The notes beneath the pieces are model-generated. The model was not told the origin of the DNA, did not search any database, and saw nothing but the letters and a program-made list of their open reading frames with translations. A stretch of DNA of 64,000 nt from Gammaproteobacteria bacterium (GTDB lineage Bacteria; Pseudomonadota; Gammaproteobacteria; JABCZS01). A program made the position numbers and the translations under genes. Positions 1 to 9,774 of this stretch are shown here, piece by piece; positions within the stretch are counted from its first letter, which is position 1, and every line of letters begins with the position of its first letter. The stretch spans positions 1 to 64,000 of the forward strand of contig JABDAR010000002.1 in assembly GCA_013289085.1 (NCBI GenBank). Reading direction: 5' to 3'.

Positions 1-330
<330 letters not shown>

Positions 331-1206
331 TTATTTTGCAGCATTAAAATATTTAAAGAATTCACTATCAGGCGATAACACAAATACATCATTTTTATCA
401 ATAAATGCATTTTGATAAGCATTTAAACTACGATAAAATGCATAAAACTCTGGATCCTGTCCATAGGATGTCCCATAAAGTCCAGCAACCGTTGCATCCG
501 CATTACCACGAATAATCCGCGCTTCATTTTCCGCGGTGGCCAACATGATTTGTACTTGTTCATCGGCTTGCGCACGAATAGTTTCAGACACTTTTTCACC
601 ATCGGCGCGATGTTCTGCAGCGACTTGTTGTCTTTCTGCACGCATTCTTTCAAATACAGATACACTGACTTCATCCGGCAAATCGATACGTTTGATGCGC
701 ACGTCGATGACTTCTATTCCCAATGATTGAGCGCTGTCATTAATTTCGCTGCTCAAACTTTTCATGATCTCATCACGATTTTCAGAAACCACTTCGCTAA
801 TCGTGCTGCGACCAAATTGTGCACGCAAACCATCATTTACCTTTTGTTCCAACAAGCTATCAGCGCGTGCAAATATGCCACTCGTTGCTTTATAAAAATG
901 AGGAAAATCTTGAATCCGCCATTTTACAAAAGAACTCACGATCACATCTTTTTTCTCACTGGTCACTATCCGAGAATCTTCAATATCCAAAGTCTGAATG
1001 CGATTATCAAATTCAACCACGCTACTGATAAAAGGCCATTTAAAGTGCAAACCGGGTTGCATCACTTTAGCCACACCATTGTCTTCGACAATTCGACCCA
1101 GGGTTAATACTAAACCACGTTCTGTTTCTTTAATGGTATAAGCACTCAAGAAAAGGAAGAAGACAACAACGGCAATGACTATCCATACATTAGGTTTAAA
1201 ATTCAT
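331..1206 (-). CDS. hflC: HflC, SPFH-domain modulator of FtsH protease
   Basis: A 291-residue inner-membrane protein with one N-terminal transmembrane segment (about residues 7-25) and a periplasmic SPFH/prohibitin domain. The domain is followed by an Ala/Glu-rich helical stretch (about 185-235) typical of HflC. With HflK it forms the large cage that surrounds and restrains the FtsH protease. A strong ribosome site (GAGGAG) lies 6 bases before the ATG. It follows hflK by 3 bases and is directly joined to purA. Length is close to the usual 290-330 residues. Confidence 0.96.
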   Translation of the reverse strand: MNFKPNVWIVIAVVVFFLFLSAYTIKETERGLVLTLGRIVEDNGVAKVMQPGLHFKWPFISSVVEFDNRIQTLDIEDSRIVTSEKKDVIVSSFVKWRIQDFPHFYKATSGIFARADSLLEQKVNDGLRAQFGRSTISEVVSENRDEIMKSLSSEINDSAQSLGIEVIDVRIKRIDLPDEVSVSVFERMRAERQQVAAEHRADGEKVSETIRAQADEQVQIMLATAENEARIIRGNADATVAGLYGTSYGQDPEFYAFYRSLNAYQNAFIDKNDVFVLSPDSEFFKYFNAAK

Positions 1207-1209
1207 AGC

Positions 1210-2379
1210 TTATCTCCTCTCCCGTGAACGCGCTCGCGCATTTTCGGCATTTTGTTGACTGCTTTGCGGTACACTCACAGCAGGTTCCTCAACGATCACA
1301 TTCACAGATGCCGCGCCTTCTGTGGATTTTTTCATTAATTGATCCAACGGCAAATACATCACTTGTTGACCGTTACTACTATCCACCACAATTTTACTGA
1401 TTCGACCTAAAATACTTTCCATGGTATCAAGGTATAAACGTTCACGTGTCACTTCAGGCGCTTTTTTATACTGTGGTAATAAACGATTGAAACGTTCGAT
1501 ATCTGCTGCTGCACGTAATTTCACTTCTGCTTCATAAGCACGCGCATCTGCTAATATTCTCTGTACTTGTCCTTCAGCAGTCGGTAATACACGACGACGA
1601 TAAGCATTCGCTAAATTGATGAGACGCTCTTCATCTTCTTGCGCTTTAATCGCATCATCAAATGCTTCTTTGACTTCTTCAGGTGGACGTGCAGGTTGCA
1701 AATTCACATCAGTAATTAATAAACCCGATTGATAAATCGCTAAAGTTTCTTCGATTTGTTTACGCATTTCATCACGAATTTCTGAACGACGTTCAGTCAA
1801 CACATCATCCAATGTAGATTGACCAACAACTTGACGAATCGCACTATCGGTCGCTTCTTTCAAACTACGATTGGGATCAATGACATTAAATAAATAATTA
1901 GGCAAATTGTCGACTTTATATTGTACTGCCAATTGCACGACGATGATATTTTCATCGCTGGTCAACATACGGCTACTATGGGTTGAATCCATAATCTGCT
2001 CAACATTCACAACTTCTTTTGAACGAATGAATAAAGGCAACCAATGTGGCCCTGGCCCTACTTCTTTCACAAAACGACCAAATTGAAATACTACAGCGCG
2101 TTCTGCAGGTTTAACAATATAAATACCGCTTAATACATAAATAGCCAATAATACAGCTAGCACTAAACCCACACCAAAACGTGTCGCTGAGGGCGGTCTT
2201 ATATCTGAAACATTATTGCGACGTGGGTTATTACCTCCACGGCCTCCGAATATACTATTCAATTTTTCCTGCATTTTACGCAGAACTTCATCTAAATCTG
2301 GCGGCTGTTGATCATTTTGACGATTACCGCTTGACCAAGGATCTTTATTTTTGTCACTACCGGGTTCATTCCAGGCCAT
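1210..2379 (-). CDS. hflK: HflK, SPFH-domain partner of HflC
   Basis: A 389-residue partner of HflC. The N-terminal 60 residues are Gly/Pro/Asn-rich and start MAWNEPG, typical of HflK. One transmembrane segment follows (about 70-90), then the SPFH domain and a long helical region. The C-terminal tail is low-complexity and Arg-rich. HflK and HflC alternate in the FtsH-surrounding assembly. The ATG is preceded by an AGGGG ribosome site. It sits between hflX and hflC, the normal order. Confidence 0.96.
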   Translation of the reverse strand: MAWNEPGSDKNKDPWSSGNRQNDQQPPDLDEVLRKMQEKLNSIFGGRGGNNPRRNNVSDIRPPSATRFGVGLVLAVLLAIYVLSGIYIVKPAERAVVFQFGRFVKEVGPGPHWLPLFIRSKEVVNVEQIMDSTHSSRMLTSDENIIVVQLAVQYKVDNLPNYLFNVIDPNRSLKEATDSAIRQVVGQSTLDDVLTERRSEIRDEMRKQIEETLAIYQSGLLITDVNLQPARPPEEVKEAFDDAIKAQEDEERLINLANAYRRRVLPTAEGQVQRILADARAYEAEVKLRAAADIERFNRLLPQYKKAPEVTRERLYLDTMESILGRISKIVVDSSNGQQVMYLPLDQLMKKSTEGAASVNVIVEEPAVSVPQSSQQNAENARARSRERR

Positions 2380-2410
2380 ATTATTATTACCCCTTGAAAA
2401 AAAATTTATT

Positions 2411-3661
2411 CTACCTGATTACCTGCACGTCTTCAAATGCAATTCCTGCTTTATGCAAAATATGCCGCAAAACATCTCTATGTAATTGAATGGTCAACAA
2501 CCAGCCACCGCTGTCATCAATTTGTTCTTGTAAGATGGCCTGACTTTGATACAACTGCGCACGAATACCACCCATGTCTTGAGCAAGTAATAATCGACAC
2601 TTAATCAATTCTGAAGACAAAGCGCGTGCGATAGCCTGCTCCAAGGTCACTAGACCTTGTCCAGTTTTAGCAGATATAGCCACTTCCCCTGCTGATAATA
2701 CTTGACCTTCGGGTAATGCATCAATTTTGTTAAAGACCTGTAGTTGTAAAACTTGATCCGCATGAATTTGTTTAAGCACATCATTCACATGAACAATTTT
2801 TTCATCCCTGCGAGGATCAGTGGCATCAATCACATGCAATAATAAATCAGCATCACGTGATTCTTCTAAGGTTGCTGAAAAAGCCTCTATCAATTGGTGA
2901 GGTAAATTTTGCACAAAACCGACGGTATCTACCAAAATCACATCACCGACGCCTGGAATTTGAATGCGCCGTAAAGTGGGATCTAATGTCGCAAATAATT
3001 TATCGGCCACATAGACTTCATCATGTGTTAATAAATTAAATAAAGTTGATTTACCGGCGTTGGTATAACCCACCAAAGAAACTGTGGGTAATGCGCTTTT
3101 TCTGCGACTTTTACGACTGGCACTGCGTTGTGCTTTAATTTTTGCTAAACGACCTTGCAGCATTTTAATCCGTTGCCGAATTAAACGTCGGTCAGTTTCA
3201 AGTTGTGATTCACCCGGACCACGCAAACCGATACCACCTTTTTGCCGCTCTAAGTGTGTCCAAGTGCGAATCAAACGTGTTGCTAAATGATTAAGTTGCG
3301 CCAACTCAACTTGTAATTTGCCTTCAAAACTTTGGGCGCGTTGTGCAAAAATATCCAGAATCAAGCCGGTGCGATCAATCACCCGACATTTTAATACACG
3401 TTCAAGATTACGTTCTTGTGAAGGAGATAAACTGTGGTTAAAAATGACTAAATCAGCGGTTTGTTCAGCCACAATTTGAGCAAGTTCTTCAACTTTGCCT
3501 TTGCCAATTAAATAACGTGCATCGATGCGATCCCTACGCACAGTGATCACATTTAGCGTAAGTGCGCCAGCAGCATCTGCCAGCGCTTGAAATTCTGCTA
3601 AATCTTCATTATCACTGTCTTTAGTAAAGTCAACATGAATGAGTAGCGCACGCTCAGACAC
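2411..3661 (-). CDS. hflX: HflX, ribosome-splitting GTPase
   Basis: A 416-residue GTPase of the Obg-HflX class that splits stalled or heat-stressed 70S ribosomes. The N-terminal HflX domain contains the Gly-rich segment GGIGLRGPGE (about 142-151), followed by a coiled linker. The G domain carries GYTNAGKST (198-206), DTVGF (245-249) and NKID (311-314). The start is GTG at 3661-3659, sharing one base with the hfq stop (TAGTG), so translation is coupled to hfq. Confidence 0.96.
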   Translation of the reverse strand: MSERALLIHVDFTKDSDNEDLAEFQALADAAGALTLNVITVRRDRIDARYLIGKGKVEELAQIVAEQTADLVIFNHSLSPSQERNLERVLKCRVIDRTGLILDIFAQRAQSFEGKLQVELAQLNHLATRLIRTWTHLERQKGGIGLRGPGESQLETDRRLIRQRIKMLQGRLAKIKAQRSASRKSRRKSALPTVSLVGYTNAGKSTLFNLLTHDEVYVADKLFATLDPTLRRIQIPGVGDVILVDTVGFVQNLPHQLIEAFSATLEESRDADLLLHVIDATDPRRDEKIVHVNDVLKQIHADQVLQLQVFNKIDALPEGQVLSAGEVAISAKTGQGLVTLEQAIARALSSELIKCRLLLAQDMGGIRAQLYQSQAILQEQIDDSGGWLLTIQLHRDVLRHILHKAGIAFEDVQVIR

Positions 3662-3930
3662 TAAATATTCCCAGGACCAGACGTATCTTCTTCAACATCA
3701 TCCATAGACAAACCAGCAGGCATTTTAACATTACGTGCAGGAACAATAGTTGAAATCGCATGCTTGTAAACCATTTGGCTCACTGTGTTTTTTAATAAGA
3801 TAACGAATTGGTCAAAAGACTCAACTTGACCTTGTAATTTAATTCCATTTACCAAATATATTGCAACAGGTACGCGTTCTTTGCGTAAAGCATTTAAAAA
3901 GGGGTCTTGTAATAATTGGCTTTTCGACAT
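3661..3930 (-). CDS. hfq: RNA chaperone Hfq
   Basis: An 89-residue Sm-like protein that forms a hexameric ring and pairs small regulatory RNAs with mRNAs. The N-terminus has the [13 protein letters not shown] segment. The Sm1 motif is [16 protein letters not shown] and the Sm2 region contains [10 protein letters not shown], all as in canonical Hfq. The C-terminal tail after residue 70 is short and acidic. It lies between miaA and hflX as in most gammaproteobacteria. Confidence 0.98.
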   Translation of the reverse strand: MSKSQLLQDPFLNALRKERVPVAIYLVNGIKLQGQVESFDQFVILLKNTVSQMVYKHAISTIVPARNVKMPAGLSMDDVEEDTSGPGNI

Positions 3931-3976
3931 TTTTTATTTTCCTTATTCATGAAGAAAACGATTTTATATGTGTTTC

Positions 3977-4891
3977 TTAAAGATTGCAATTACTAAGTAC
4001 AGACTCTACTGCACCCGGTACAAACCATGACAAATCTGCCCATTTACGTAACCATGTGACTTGACGTTTCGCGAGCTGACGCGTTGCCGCTAAAATGCCT
4101 TCACGCATATGCAAAAGATCACCCTCACCCGATAGATAATGCCAAGCTTGACGATAACCCACGCAACGCATCGATGGCAAGTCTTCTGATAAATCGCCGC
4201 GGTTAAATAAATGCTGCGCTTCTTCCATAAATCCTTGCGACATCATCAAATCAAAACGCGCGTGTATATTTTGATGCAATGTTTCTCGTTCCGGTGGCAT
4301 CACCGCGAATGAACGAATATCATAATTCAATGCTTTTTTATCGGAATTTTTTTGCCATTCACTCAACGGTGTGCCGGTTAATTCATACACTTCCAATGCG
4401 CGTAATATTCTTTGCGTGTCATGTTCATGTAATTTTTTTGCAATGATAGGATCCACAGTTAATAATTTTTGATATAAAGCCAACAAGCCTTCGCTATGCA
4501 ATTGTTGTTCTAATCCTAATCGAATAATAGGGGAACTAGCAGGCAAGCAAGATAAACCATTTTTCAAAGCATTAAAATACATCATGGTGCCGCCCACGAG
4601 CAACGGAATTTTATCACGCGAAATAATATCATCAATAATATGCTTTGCATCTAAACAAAAATCCGCAACACTATAAGGCGTTTTAGGATCGCAAATATCA
4701 ATCAAATGATGCGGAATTTCATCACGCTCTGCTTGCGTAGGTTTTGCAGTCCCAATATCCATACCCTTATAAATCAAAGCAGAATCAACACTCACGATTT
4801 CAAACGGCAAACGCCTAGCCATATCCATAGCAAGCGCAGACTTCCCACAAGCCGTGGGGCCCATGAGGAAAATGAGGGTAGGAGATTTCAT
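3977..4891 (-). CDS. miaA: tRNA dimethylallyltransferase MiaA
   Basis: A 304-residue enzyme that transfers dimethylallyl to A37 of tRNAs reading codons that begin with U. The P-loop GPTACGKS (11-18) and DSALIYKGMDIGTAKP, the substrate-binding segment, are both present. The ATG at 4891 is chosen. The frame extends upstream only to a TTG at 4912, and the family has GPT about ten residues from the start, which the ATG gives. It follows the PIN-domain toxin gene by 10 bases rather than mutL, because a toxin-antitoxin pair sits in between. Confidence 0.95.
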   Translation of the reverse strand: MKSPTLIFLMGPTACGKSALAMDMARRLPFEIVSVDSALIYKGMDIGTAKPTQAERDEIPHHLIDICDPKTPYSVADFCLDAKHIIDDIISRDKIPLLVGGTMMYFNALKNGLSCLPASSPIIRLGLEQQLHSEGLLALYQKLLTVDPIIAKKLHEHDTQRILRALEVYELTGTPLSEWQKNSDKKALNYDIRSFAVMPPERETLHQNIHARFDLMMSQGFMEEAQHLFNRGDLSEDLPSMRCVGYRQAWHYLSGEGDLLHMREGILAATRQLAKRQVTWLRKWADLSWFVPGAVESVLSNCNL

Positions 4892-4901
4892 ATGGGCAAC
4901 A

Positions 4902-5324
4902 TTATATTTCAATTATTTGTAAATATTTCGCTCGCGCATACTCTAAAATTTTAGCATCACGTGTGACCAGTTTTAATTCATATAAACGTGCTGTAGCGAT
5001 GATCATTCTATCTGCGGGATCGCCATGACTTTCACCGGGTAAATCAATGCTTTCTACGGCAACTTCAGGACTTATTTCGAGGATACGCAAGCCTAATATT
5101 TTTATCGCTTTTTTAAGCCAAGACAAAATAGGTTCATTTAATATAATGCGCTGTTTTTTAGCCAACATCGCTATTTCCCAAAAAGAAATGGCACTTAAAT
5201 AAACTGTTCTTTGTTTTATCGCAGATTCAATCGCCTGCAACCCTTTGGGATTTAATTTTTCGCACCCTGAAACAAACCAAATTAAGGTATGGGTATCTAA
5301 TAATAAACCTGCTTCTTTATTCAT
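4902..5324 (-). CDS. PIN-domain toxin (VapC type)
   Basis: A 140-residue PIN-domain ribonuclease, the probable toxin of a two-gene module. Acidic metal-binding residues are visible in LLDTHTLIW, in SFWEIA, and in GDPADRMIIATA with a following TRD. This matches the PIN active site. The ATG at 5324 is preferred over the longer frame to 5378: it lies behind AGGA and overlaps the antitoxin stop by 8 bases, the usual toxin-antitoxin arrangement. Such toxins cleave RNA; the target here is unknown. The pair is inserted between mutL and miaA. Confidence 0.88.
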   Translation of the reverse strand: MNKEAGLLLDTHTLIWFVSGCEKLNPKGLQAIESAIKQRTVYLSAISFWEIAMLAKKQRIILNEPILSWLKKAIKILGLRILEISPEVAVESIDLPGESHGDPADRMIIATARLYELKLVTRDAKILEYARAKYLQIIEI

Positions 5325-5574
5325 TTTCCTGCGCATTCCATGGCTCATCAATAGGTGCAATAATATCACCTTGCACACTCATTGTATCGCTCAAACAACC
5401 ATAATATTGTTTTCTGGAAAGATTATCCTCTGCATAAGGAATAAGTTTGGCAAAGGGTACCCCATGCTTGGTAATGACATAAGGCTCGCCCGAATCATGG
5501 ACAGTATCAATCACTTTTAAGCACTTAGCTTTAAACTCTCCAGCGGCAATAGTATGTTCGTTTAAAATGTTCAT
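5317..5574 (-). CDS. Phd/YefM-family antitoxin
   Basis: An 85-residue antitoxin paired with the downstream PIN toxin. It shows the Phd/YefM DNA-binding fold pattern: a start with AAGEFKAKCLKVID followed by YVITKHGVPFAKLIP, the repressor strand-helix segment. The C-terminal third should wrap the toxin. It is expected to neutralise the toxin and to repress its own promoter through the inverted repeat just upstream (5592-5611). Confidence 0.87.
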   Translation of the reverse strand: MNILNEHTIAAGEFKAKCLKVIDTVHDSGEPYVITKHGVPFAKLIPYAEDNLSRKQYYGCLSDTMSVQGDIIAPIDEPWNAQENE

Positions 5575-5591
5575 AAAATTTAACCATAGTC

Positions 5592-5611
5592 ATAATATAT
5601 GGTCATATTAT
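5592..5611. promoter_or_regulatory. Candidate autoregulatory operator of the Phd/PIN module
   Basis: A perfect 7-bp inverted repeat, ATAATAT - ATGGTC - ATATTAT, 18 bases upstream of the antitoxin start. Phd/YefM antitoxins normally bind short palindromes of this kind. The symmetry is seen; its function is inferred. Confidence 0.55.
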
Positions 5612-5632
5612 AACTTTATGGATGCGGGCTTG

Positions 5633-7219
5633 TCAAATATTTTTTATTCGCATCTCATCCAAAGACCACATCTGCCACACTTTTAAGCCATGTGGACAAC
5701 GCGCATCCGCGGGTAAAGTATCGATAGCATCTAAAATTTGTTCTATTTCAACTCGCGATAAAATGAGGCCCGCGGCAGGGATGGCGTAACAAGATAATGT
5801 TTTAATCCATTCATTAGGATCGCTTTGTAATAATTTTTCCCATAATTCTAAAATGTCTGCGCGGGATAATATCGCTGGAATTTCGCGTAATACAAATTGT
5901 TGCTCGCCCAGTTGATCAATTAAAAAACCGATATCTTGTAATTTATCTTGTTGTTGTAAAATAAAAGCAGCTTGTGCTTTTGATACTTTAAATATTTGTG
6001 CAGTTAAAAGTGGCTGTCTTGTGATATTATCTTGCGATAAAATTTGTGCGGCTTGATGTGCATAATAGGCATGTAAATCAACTATTCCTAAACCTTGCTC
6101 TGTTTTGCTAATGATAAGCTGTTGATTGAGTACTGTTAGAAATTCACCGGATGTTCTTACAATATTTTTTGTTTGCACTAAAGGTGCAATGTATGAAACA
6201 TTTTTAATGATTTGGGTTGTGGGTGTCTGCAAGGCATCTTGTATGCTTTTCACGATAAAATCATGTACCCACCGGGCGTTATGAAAACGTACTTCATGTT
6301 TGGTGGGATGCACATTGACATCCACATAAGTAGGATCAATGTTTAAATATAAAACATATGTTGCATAACGGCCTGGATATAAGCTTTCACCAAATGCTTG
6401 ACGCATAGCGTGTTGAATGAGTTTATCTTTCACCATGCGACCATTGATATAAAAATGTTGCCAGTCATAACTACTACGGGTGAAATCGCTAGGTGCTACA
6501 AATCCGCTTAAATGTAAATGTGTGATACTGGCATCAATGACATGTGCTGCTTCAATAAATCCTGGGCTTAATACTTTGGCTATGCGATCTTCTTTAGCCT
6601 GTATGGGGTAGCGTGCAATTTGTTTACCGTTATGGCTAATCGTAAAATCTACATCAAAGCGACTTAGTAAAACTCTTTGAATAATTTCTTCACTGTATTG
6701 CCATTCAGTACGGACGCTGCGTAAAAATTTTCGTCTTGCGGGTGTGTTATAAAATAAATGTTTAACTTCAACACTGGTGCCTATAGGATGCGCGGCGGGT
6801 TGTATTTGTGCTGCACCTTCACGTCCCTTTGCTTTGACTTGCCATGCATGGGGATTATGTTTTTGCATGGATGTTAAGGTTAATTCACTCACAGAGCTCA
6901 TACTGGCCAGTGCTTCACCGCGAAAACCTAAAGTCATAATTTTTTCTAAATCTTCACTGGTTTTAACTTTGCTCGTAGCATGTGGACTTAAAGTGAGTAA
7001 CATATCTTCTGGATGAACACCCACACCATTATCTTGCACTAAAATGCCATCCATGCCACCTTGCGTCACTTCAATATTAATTTTTGTAGCCCCGGCGTCT
7101 AAACTATTTTCTAATAATTCTTTGATAACAGAAGCAGGCCTTTCAATCACTTCGCCTGCGGCAATTTGATTGGCAAGAAAGTTGGGTAAAATTTGAATGC
7201 GTGGTAATTCTGACATCAT
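5633..7219 (-). CDS. mutL: DNA mismatch repair protein MutL
   Basis: A 528-residue mismatch-repair mediator that couples MutS to MutH/UvrD-type effectors. The GHKL ATPase N-terminus is complete: IAAGEVIERPASVIKELLEN, the DNGVGV loop and GFRGEAL. The C-terminal dimerisation domain is short and retains CPHGLKVW (cf. CPHGRP). The DQHAAHER endonuclease motif of other MutLs is degenerate here (DLHAYYAHQ), so this is probably a non-nicking MutL. It is shorter than the usual 570-620 residues, mainly in the central linker. It follows the amidase gene by 6 bases. Confidence 0.95.
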   Translation of the reverse strand: MMSELPRIQILPNFLANQIAAGEVIERPASVIKELLENSLDAGATKINIEVTQGGMDGILVQDNGVGVHPEDMLLTLSPHATSKVKTSEDLEKIMTLGFRGEALASMSSVSELTLTSMQKHNPHAWQVKAKGREGAAQIQPAAHPIGTSVEVKHLFYNTPARRKFLRSVRTEWQYSEEIIQRVLLSRFDVDFTISHNGKQIARYPIQAKEDRIAKVLSPGFIEAAHVIDASITHLHLSGFVAPSDFTRSSYDWQHFYINGRMVKDKLIQHAMRQAFGESLYPGRYATYVLYLNIDPTYVDVNVHPTKHEVRFHNARWVHDFIVKSIQDALQTPTTQIIKNVSYIAPLVQTKNIVRTSGEFLTVLNQQLIISKTEQGLGIVDLHAYYAHQAAQILSQDNITRQPLLTAQIFKVSKAQAAFILQQQDKLQDIGFLIDQLGEQQFVLREIPAILSRADILELWEKLLQSDPNEWIKTLSCYAIPAAGLILSRVEIEQILDAIDTLPADARCPHGLKVWQMWSLDEMRIKNI

Positions 7220-7225
7220 ACAACT

Positions 7226-8536
7226 TTATTTAGGTGGAATTTGTAACACTTGTCCAATACGAATACTATCATTAGATAATTTATTCGCGCTTCTAATCGA
7301 GGCAACGCTGATGCTATAACGTGCTGCAATATCAGAAAGTGTTTCGCCGCGTTGTATCGTATGACTTGTTGCCGCCATTTGTAATGTGGGTAAATCATTG
7401 TATTGATTGCTACTACGCATATATTGCTTGATGCCTACCAAAATCGCTTTAGCAATTTTTTCTTGATAGGCACTATTGCGTAAATTCTTTTCATTATCAT
7501 GATTCGAAATAAATCCGGTTTCCACCAAAATGGATGGGATATCGGGGGATTTTAATACGGCAAAACCTGCGTGTTGCACTTGTTTAGAATGTAACCTTGT
7601 CATACCGCCTAATTGTTGTAACACCGCACTGCCCATAATTTGGCTCGCTTTGGTACTCGCAGTTTGTGATAAGTCTAATAACACAGAGGCCAGCACTTGA
7701 TCTTTATCATCTAAACTTACGCCACCTATAAGATCAGATTGATTTTCTTTTTCAGCAAGCCAGTGTGCAGCTTCACTGCTCGCACCACTTTGCGATAAAG
7801 TGTATACCGATGCACCATTAGCACGTGCATCATGAAATGCATCGGCATGAATGGAAATAAATAAATCAGCTTGATGTTTACGTGCAATATTACTGCGTTG
7901 TCTTAGCGGGATAAAATAATCGGCATCACGCACTAACACGGGTTGCATGCCAGGTTCTTTACGAATTAACTCTGCTAATTTTTTTGAAATCGCTAATACA
8001 ATATTTTTTTCATGTGTGCCACTGGGTCCTATCGCACCTGGATCTTCACCCCCATGTCCTGCATCAATTGCGACAATAAAGGCTTTTTTTGCAGGGATTG
8101 AAGGAATACGAGGTTCTGATTTTTGAACGACAGGCGTTGGTGTTGCACCACTCTTAATACTACTCGCATTCATTAAATCAATAACCAATCGATCGCCATA
8201 TGGACCATTTGCTGCAAGTGTAAATACTTGTGGTGTCACTTTATTTTTTAAATCAAATACCAAGCGTAAAGTATTTTTATCATATTGCGCATGACGCATA
8301 GATGTAATGGGCGTAGGCCAATTCAGTTTACTCATGTCGGCTGAAAATTTTCCCTTGGGAATATCAATGACCAAACGATCGGGGTTTTCCAGAATAAACT
8401 GTTTAAATTCCGTGCCCGCACTTAAATCCAGCACCACACGTACTTTGCTAGGCTCAGGCCAAATACGAATATTTTCAATTTCGGCTGCTTGTACAGCAAG
8501 TGAAAACAAACTGATAATAAATACAAATAATCTCAC
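7226..8536 (-). CDS. N-acetylmuramoyl-L-alanine amidase (AmiB/AmiC type) with LysM
   Basis: A 436-residue periplasmic amidase that cleaves the peptide from MurNAc during septum splitting. A signal peptide (about 1-18, cut after VQAA) is followed by an AMIN localisation domain (about 20-125). Then comes the zinc Amidase_3 domain with AIDAGHGGEDPG, the zinc ligand region HEKN, SIHADAF and the catalytic VETGFISN. A LysM domain closes the protein (about 392-435). The start is GTG at 8536, with AGGAAG 8 bases upstream. Position next to tsaE and mutL matches amiB of enterobacteria. Confidence 0.93.
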   Translation of the reverse strand: MRLFVFIISLFSLAVQAAEIENIRIWPEPSKVRVVLDLSAGTEFKQFILENPDRLVIDIPKGKFSADMSKLNWPTPITSMRHAQYDKNTLRLVFDLKNKVTPQVFTLAANGPYGDRLVIDLMNASSIKSGATPTPVVQKSEPRIPSIPAKKAFIVAIDAGHGGEDPGAIGPSGTHEKNIVLAISKKLAELIRKEPGMQPVLVRDADYFIPLRQRSNIARKHQADLFISIHADAFHDARANGASVYTLSQSGASSEAAHWLAEKENQSDLIGGVSLDDKDQVLASVLLDLSQTASTKASQIMGSAVLQQLGGMTRLHSKQVQHAGFAVLKSPDIPSILVETGFISNHDNEKNLRNSAYQEKIAKAILVGIKQYMRSSNQYNDLPTLQMAATSHTIQRGETLSDIAARYSISVASIRSANKLSNDSIRIGQVLQIPPK

Positions 8537-8540
8537 GTTG

Positions 8541-8993
8541 TTACTTCCTGTTTAAATGCGCAATCACTTCATCACCTGCAGGTGTATTCGAGCTCAAAAT
8601 TATTTTGCGCTGACTGCCAATAATTTTTAAATCACAAATCAAATCAGCCTCGGGTAATACTGCAGCACGTTCAGGCCATTCGATGATACACAGCGCATCA
8701 TCTGTTAAATAATCTCTAAAACCTAGTTCTTCAAGCTCATGAATATCATTCATACGATATAAATCAAAATGATGCACCGTGCGGGTATCTAATACATAAG
8801 TTTCAACTAATGTATAAGTTGGACTTTTCACGGTTTGTGTATAACCTAAACCTTGTAAGATACCGCGAGTTAAAGTTGTTTTCCCCGCACCTAATAAACC
8901 ATTTAAATAAATAATATGCAGTTGGTTACTATGGCGTGCAATCGCATCACCCAGTTCTAAAGTCTGTTGTTCATTTTCTAATAGTTTATCCAT
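8541..8993 (-). CDS. tsaE: TsaE, ATPase for tRNA t6A37 synthesis
   Basis: A 150-residue ATPase that works with TsaB/TsaD to put threonylcarbamoyl on A37 of ANN-decoding tRNAs. The P-loop NGLLGAGKTT is at 31-40. It is followed by VKSPTYTLVETY and HFDLYRM, the two other family signatures, and EWPERA. It overlaps the nnrD stop by 8 bases. Confidence 0.95.
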   Translation of the reverse strand: MDKLLENEQQTLELGDAIARHSNQLHIIYLNGLLGAGKTTLTRGILQGLGYTQTVKSPTYTLVETYVLDTRTVHHFDLYRMNDIHELEELGFRDYLTDDALCIIEWPERAAVLPEADLICDLKIIGSQRKIILSSNTPAGDEVIAHLNRK

Positions 8994-9774
8994 TGACTAA
9001 TTGCCTAATGAACGGTAATAAATCAGTTGCGATCATGCCGCGCATGCCGTCGATTGCTGCTAAATCTCCGGCTTTTGCATGAATATTAACGCCTAATTCT
9101 GCGGCCTCAAATAAAGATAATCCTTGTGCCATTAATGCTGCAATCACACCACTTAAAACATCTCCCATGCCAGCACTTGCCATGCCAGGATTGCCTGCAT
9201 GGCATGTAACCGGTTGATGATTTTTATCCGTGATTAATGTGCCCGCGCCTTTTAATACAATCACGCCACCGTATTTTTTTTGTAAGGCAATAATTGCGCT
9301 TTCACGATCAGCATTAATATCATCAACACTACAATCCAGTAAACGTGCCGCTTCACCTACATGTGGTGTTAAGATCCAATGTTCACGGGTAATCGACTGT
9401 TTTGCTAATATATTTAAGGCATCTGCATCGACCACCATAGGTAAATGTTGCGATAAAACTGCTGTTAATAATGCATGTGACCATGCAGTTTGTCCTAAAC
9501 CTGGGCCTACGACAATATGTGTCGATAATTTTAATAACGTTGGTAATTCACGCGCATCGCGTACACCATAACACATGATATTCGGGAAACTCGTAATTAA
9601 ACATGCCGCATGAGAGGGATCAGTTGCAATAATCACTTTCCCAGCACCTGTGCGAAGTGCACTTTGTGCTGCCATTAAAGGCGCGCCCGCCATTCCAGGT
9701 GCGCCACCCATAATGAGTACCGTGCCAAAATCACCTTTATTTGCATTTTTTTCCCGCGGATCTAGAACTTTCAT
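8986..9774 (-). CDS. nnrD: ADP-dependent NAD(P)H-hydrate dehydratase, stand-alone
   Basis: A 262-residue ribokinase-like dehydratase that repairs hydrated NADH/NADPH. Visible motifs are GTVLIMGGAPGMAGA, VVGPGLGQ and the catalytic/ADP-binding NPGMASAGMGDVLSG. In E. coli and many relatives this domain is fused behind an NnrE epimerase domain. Here the protein begins directly with the dehydratase and its start overlaps the orn stop (ATGA), so the epimerase is not encoded next to it. The gene is complete for a separate NnrD. Confidence 0.92.
   Translation of the reverse strand: MKVLDPREKNANKGDFGTVLIMGGAPGMAGAPLMAAQSALRTGAGKVIIATDPSHAACLITSFPNIMCYGVRDARELPTLLKLSTHIVVGPGLGQTAWSHALLTAVLSQHLPMVVDADALNILAKQSITREHWILTPHVGEAARLLDCSVDDINADRESAIIALQKKYGGVIVLKGAGTLITDKNHQPVTCHAGNPGMASAGMGDVLSGVIAALMAQGLSLFEAAELGVNIHAKAGDLAAIDGMRGMIATDLLPFIRQLVNG

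Noticed and set aside
727-1107. 126-residue plus-strand frame opposite hflC
   Set aside because: It lies fully inside hflC, has no ribosome site and no family features.
4892-4912. miaA start at 4912
   Set aside because: The upstream codon is TTG inside the toxin gene end; the ATG at 4891 gives the normal MiaA N-terminus.
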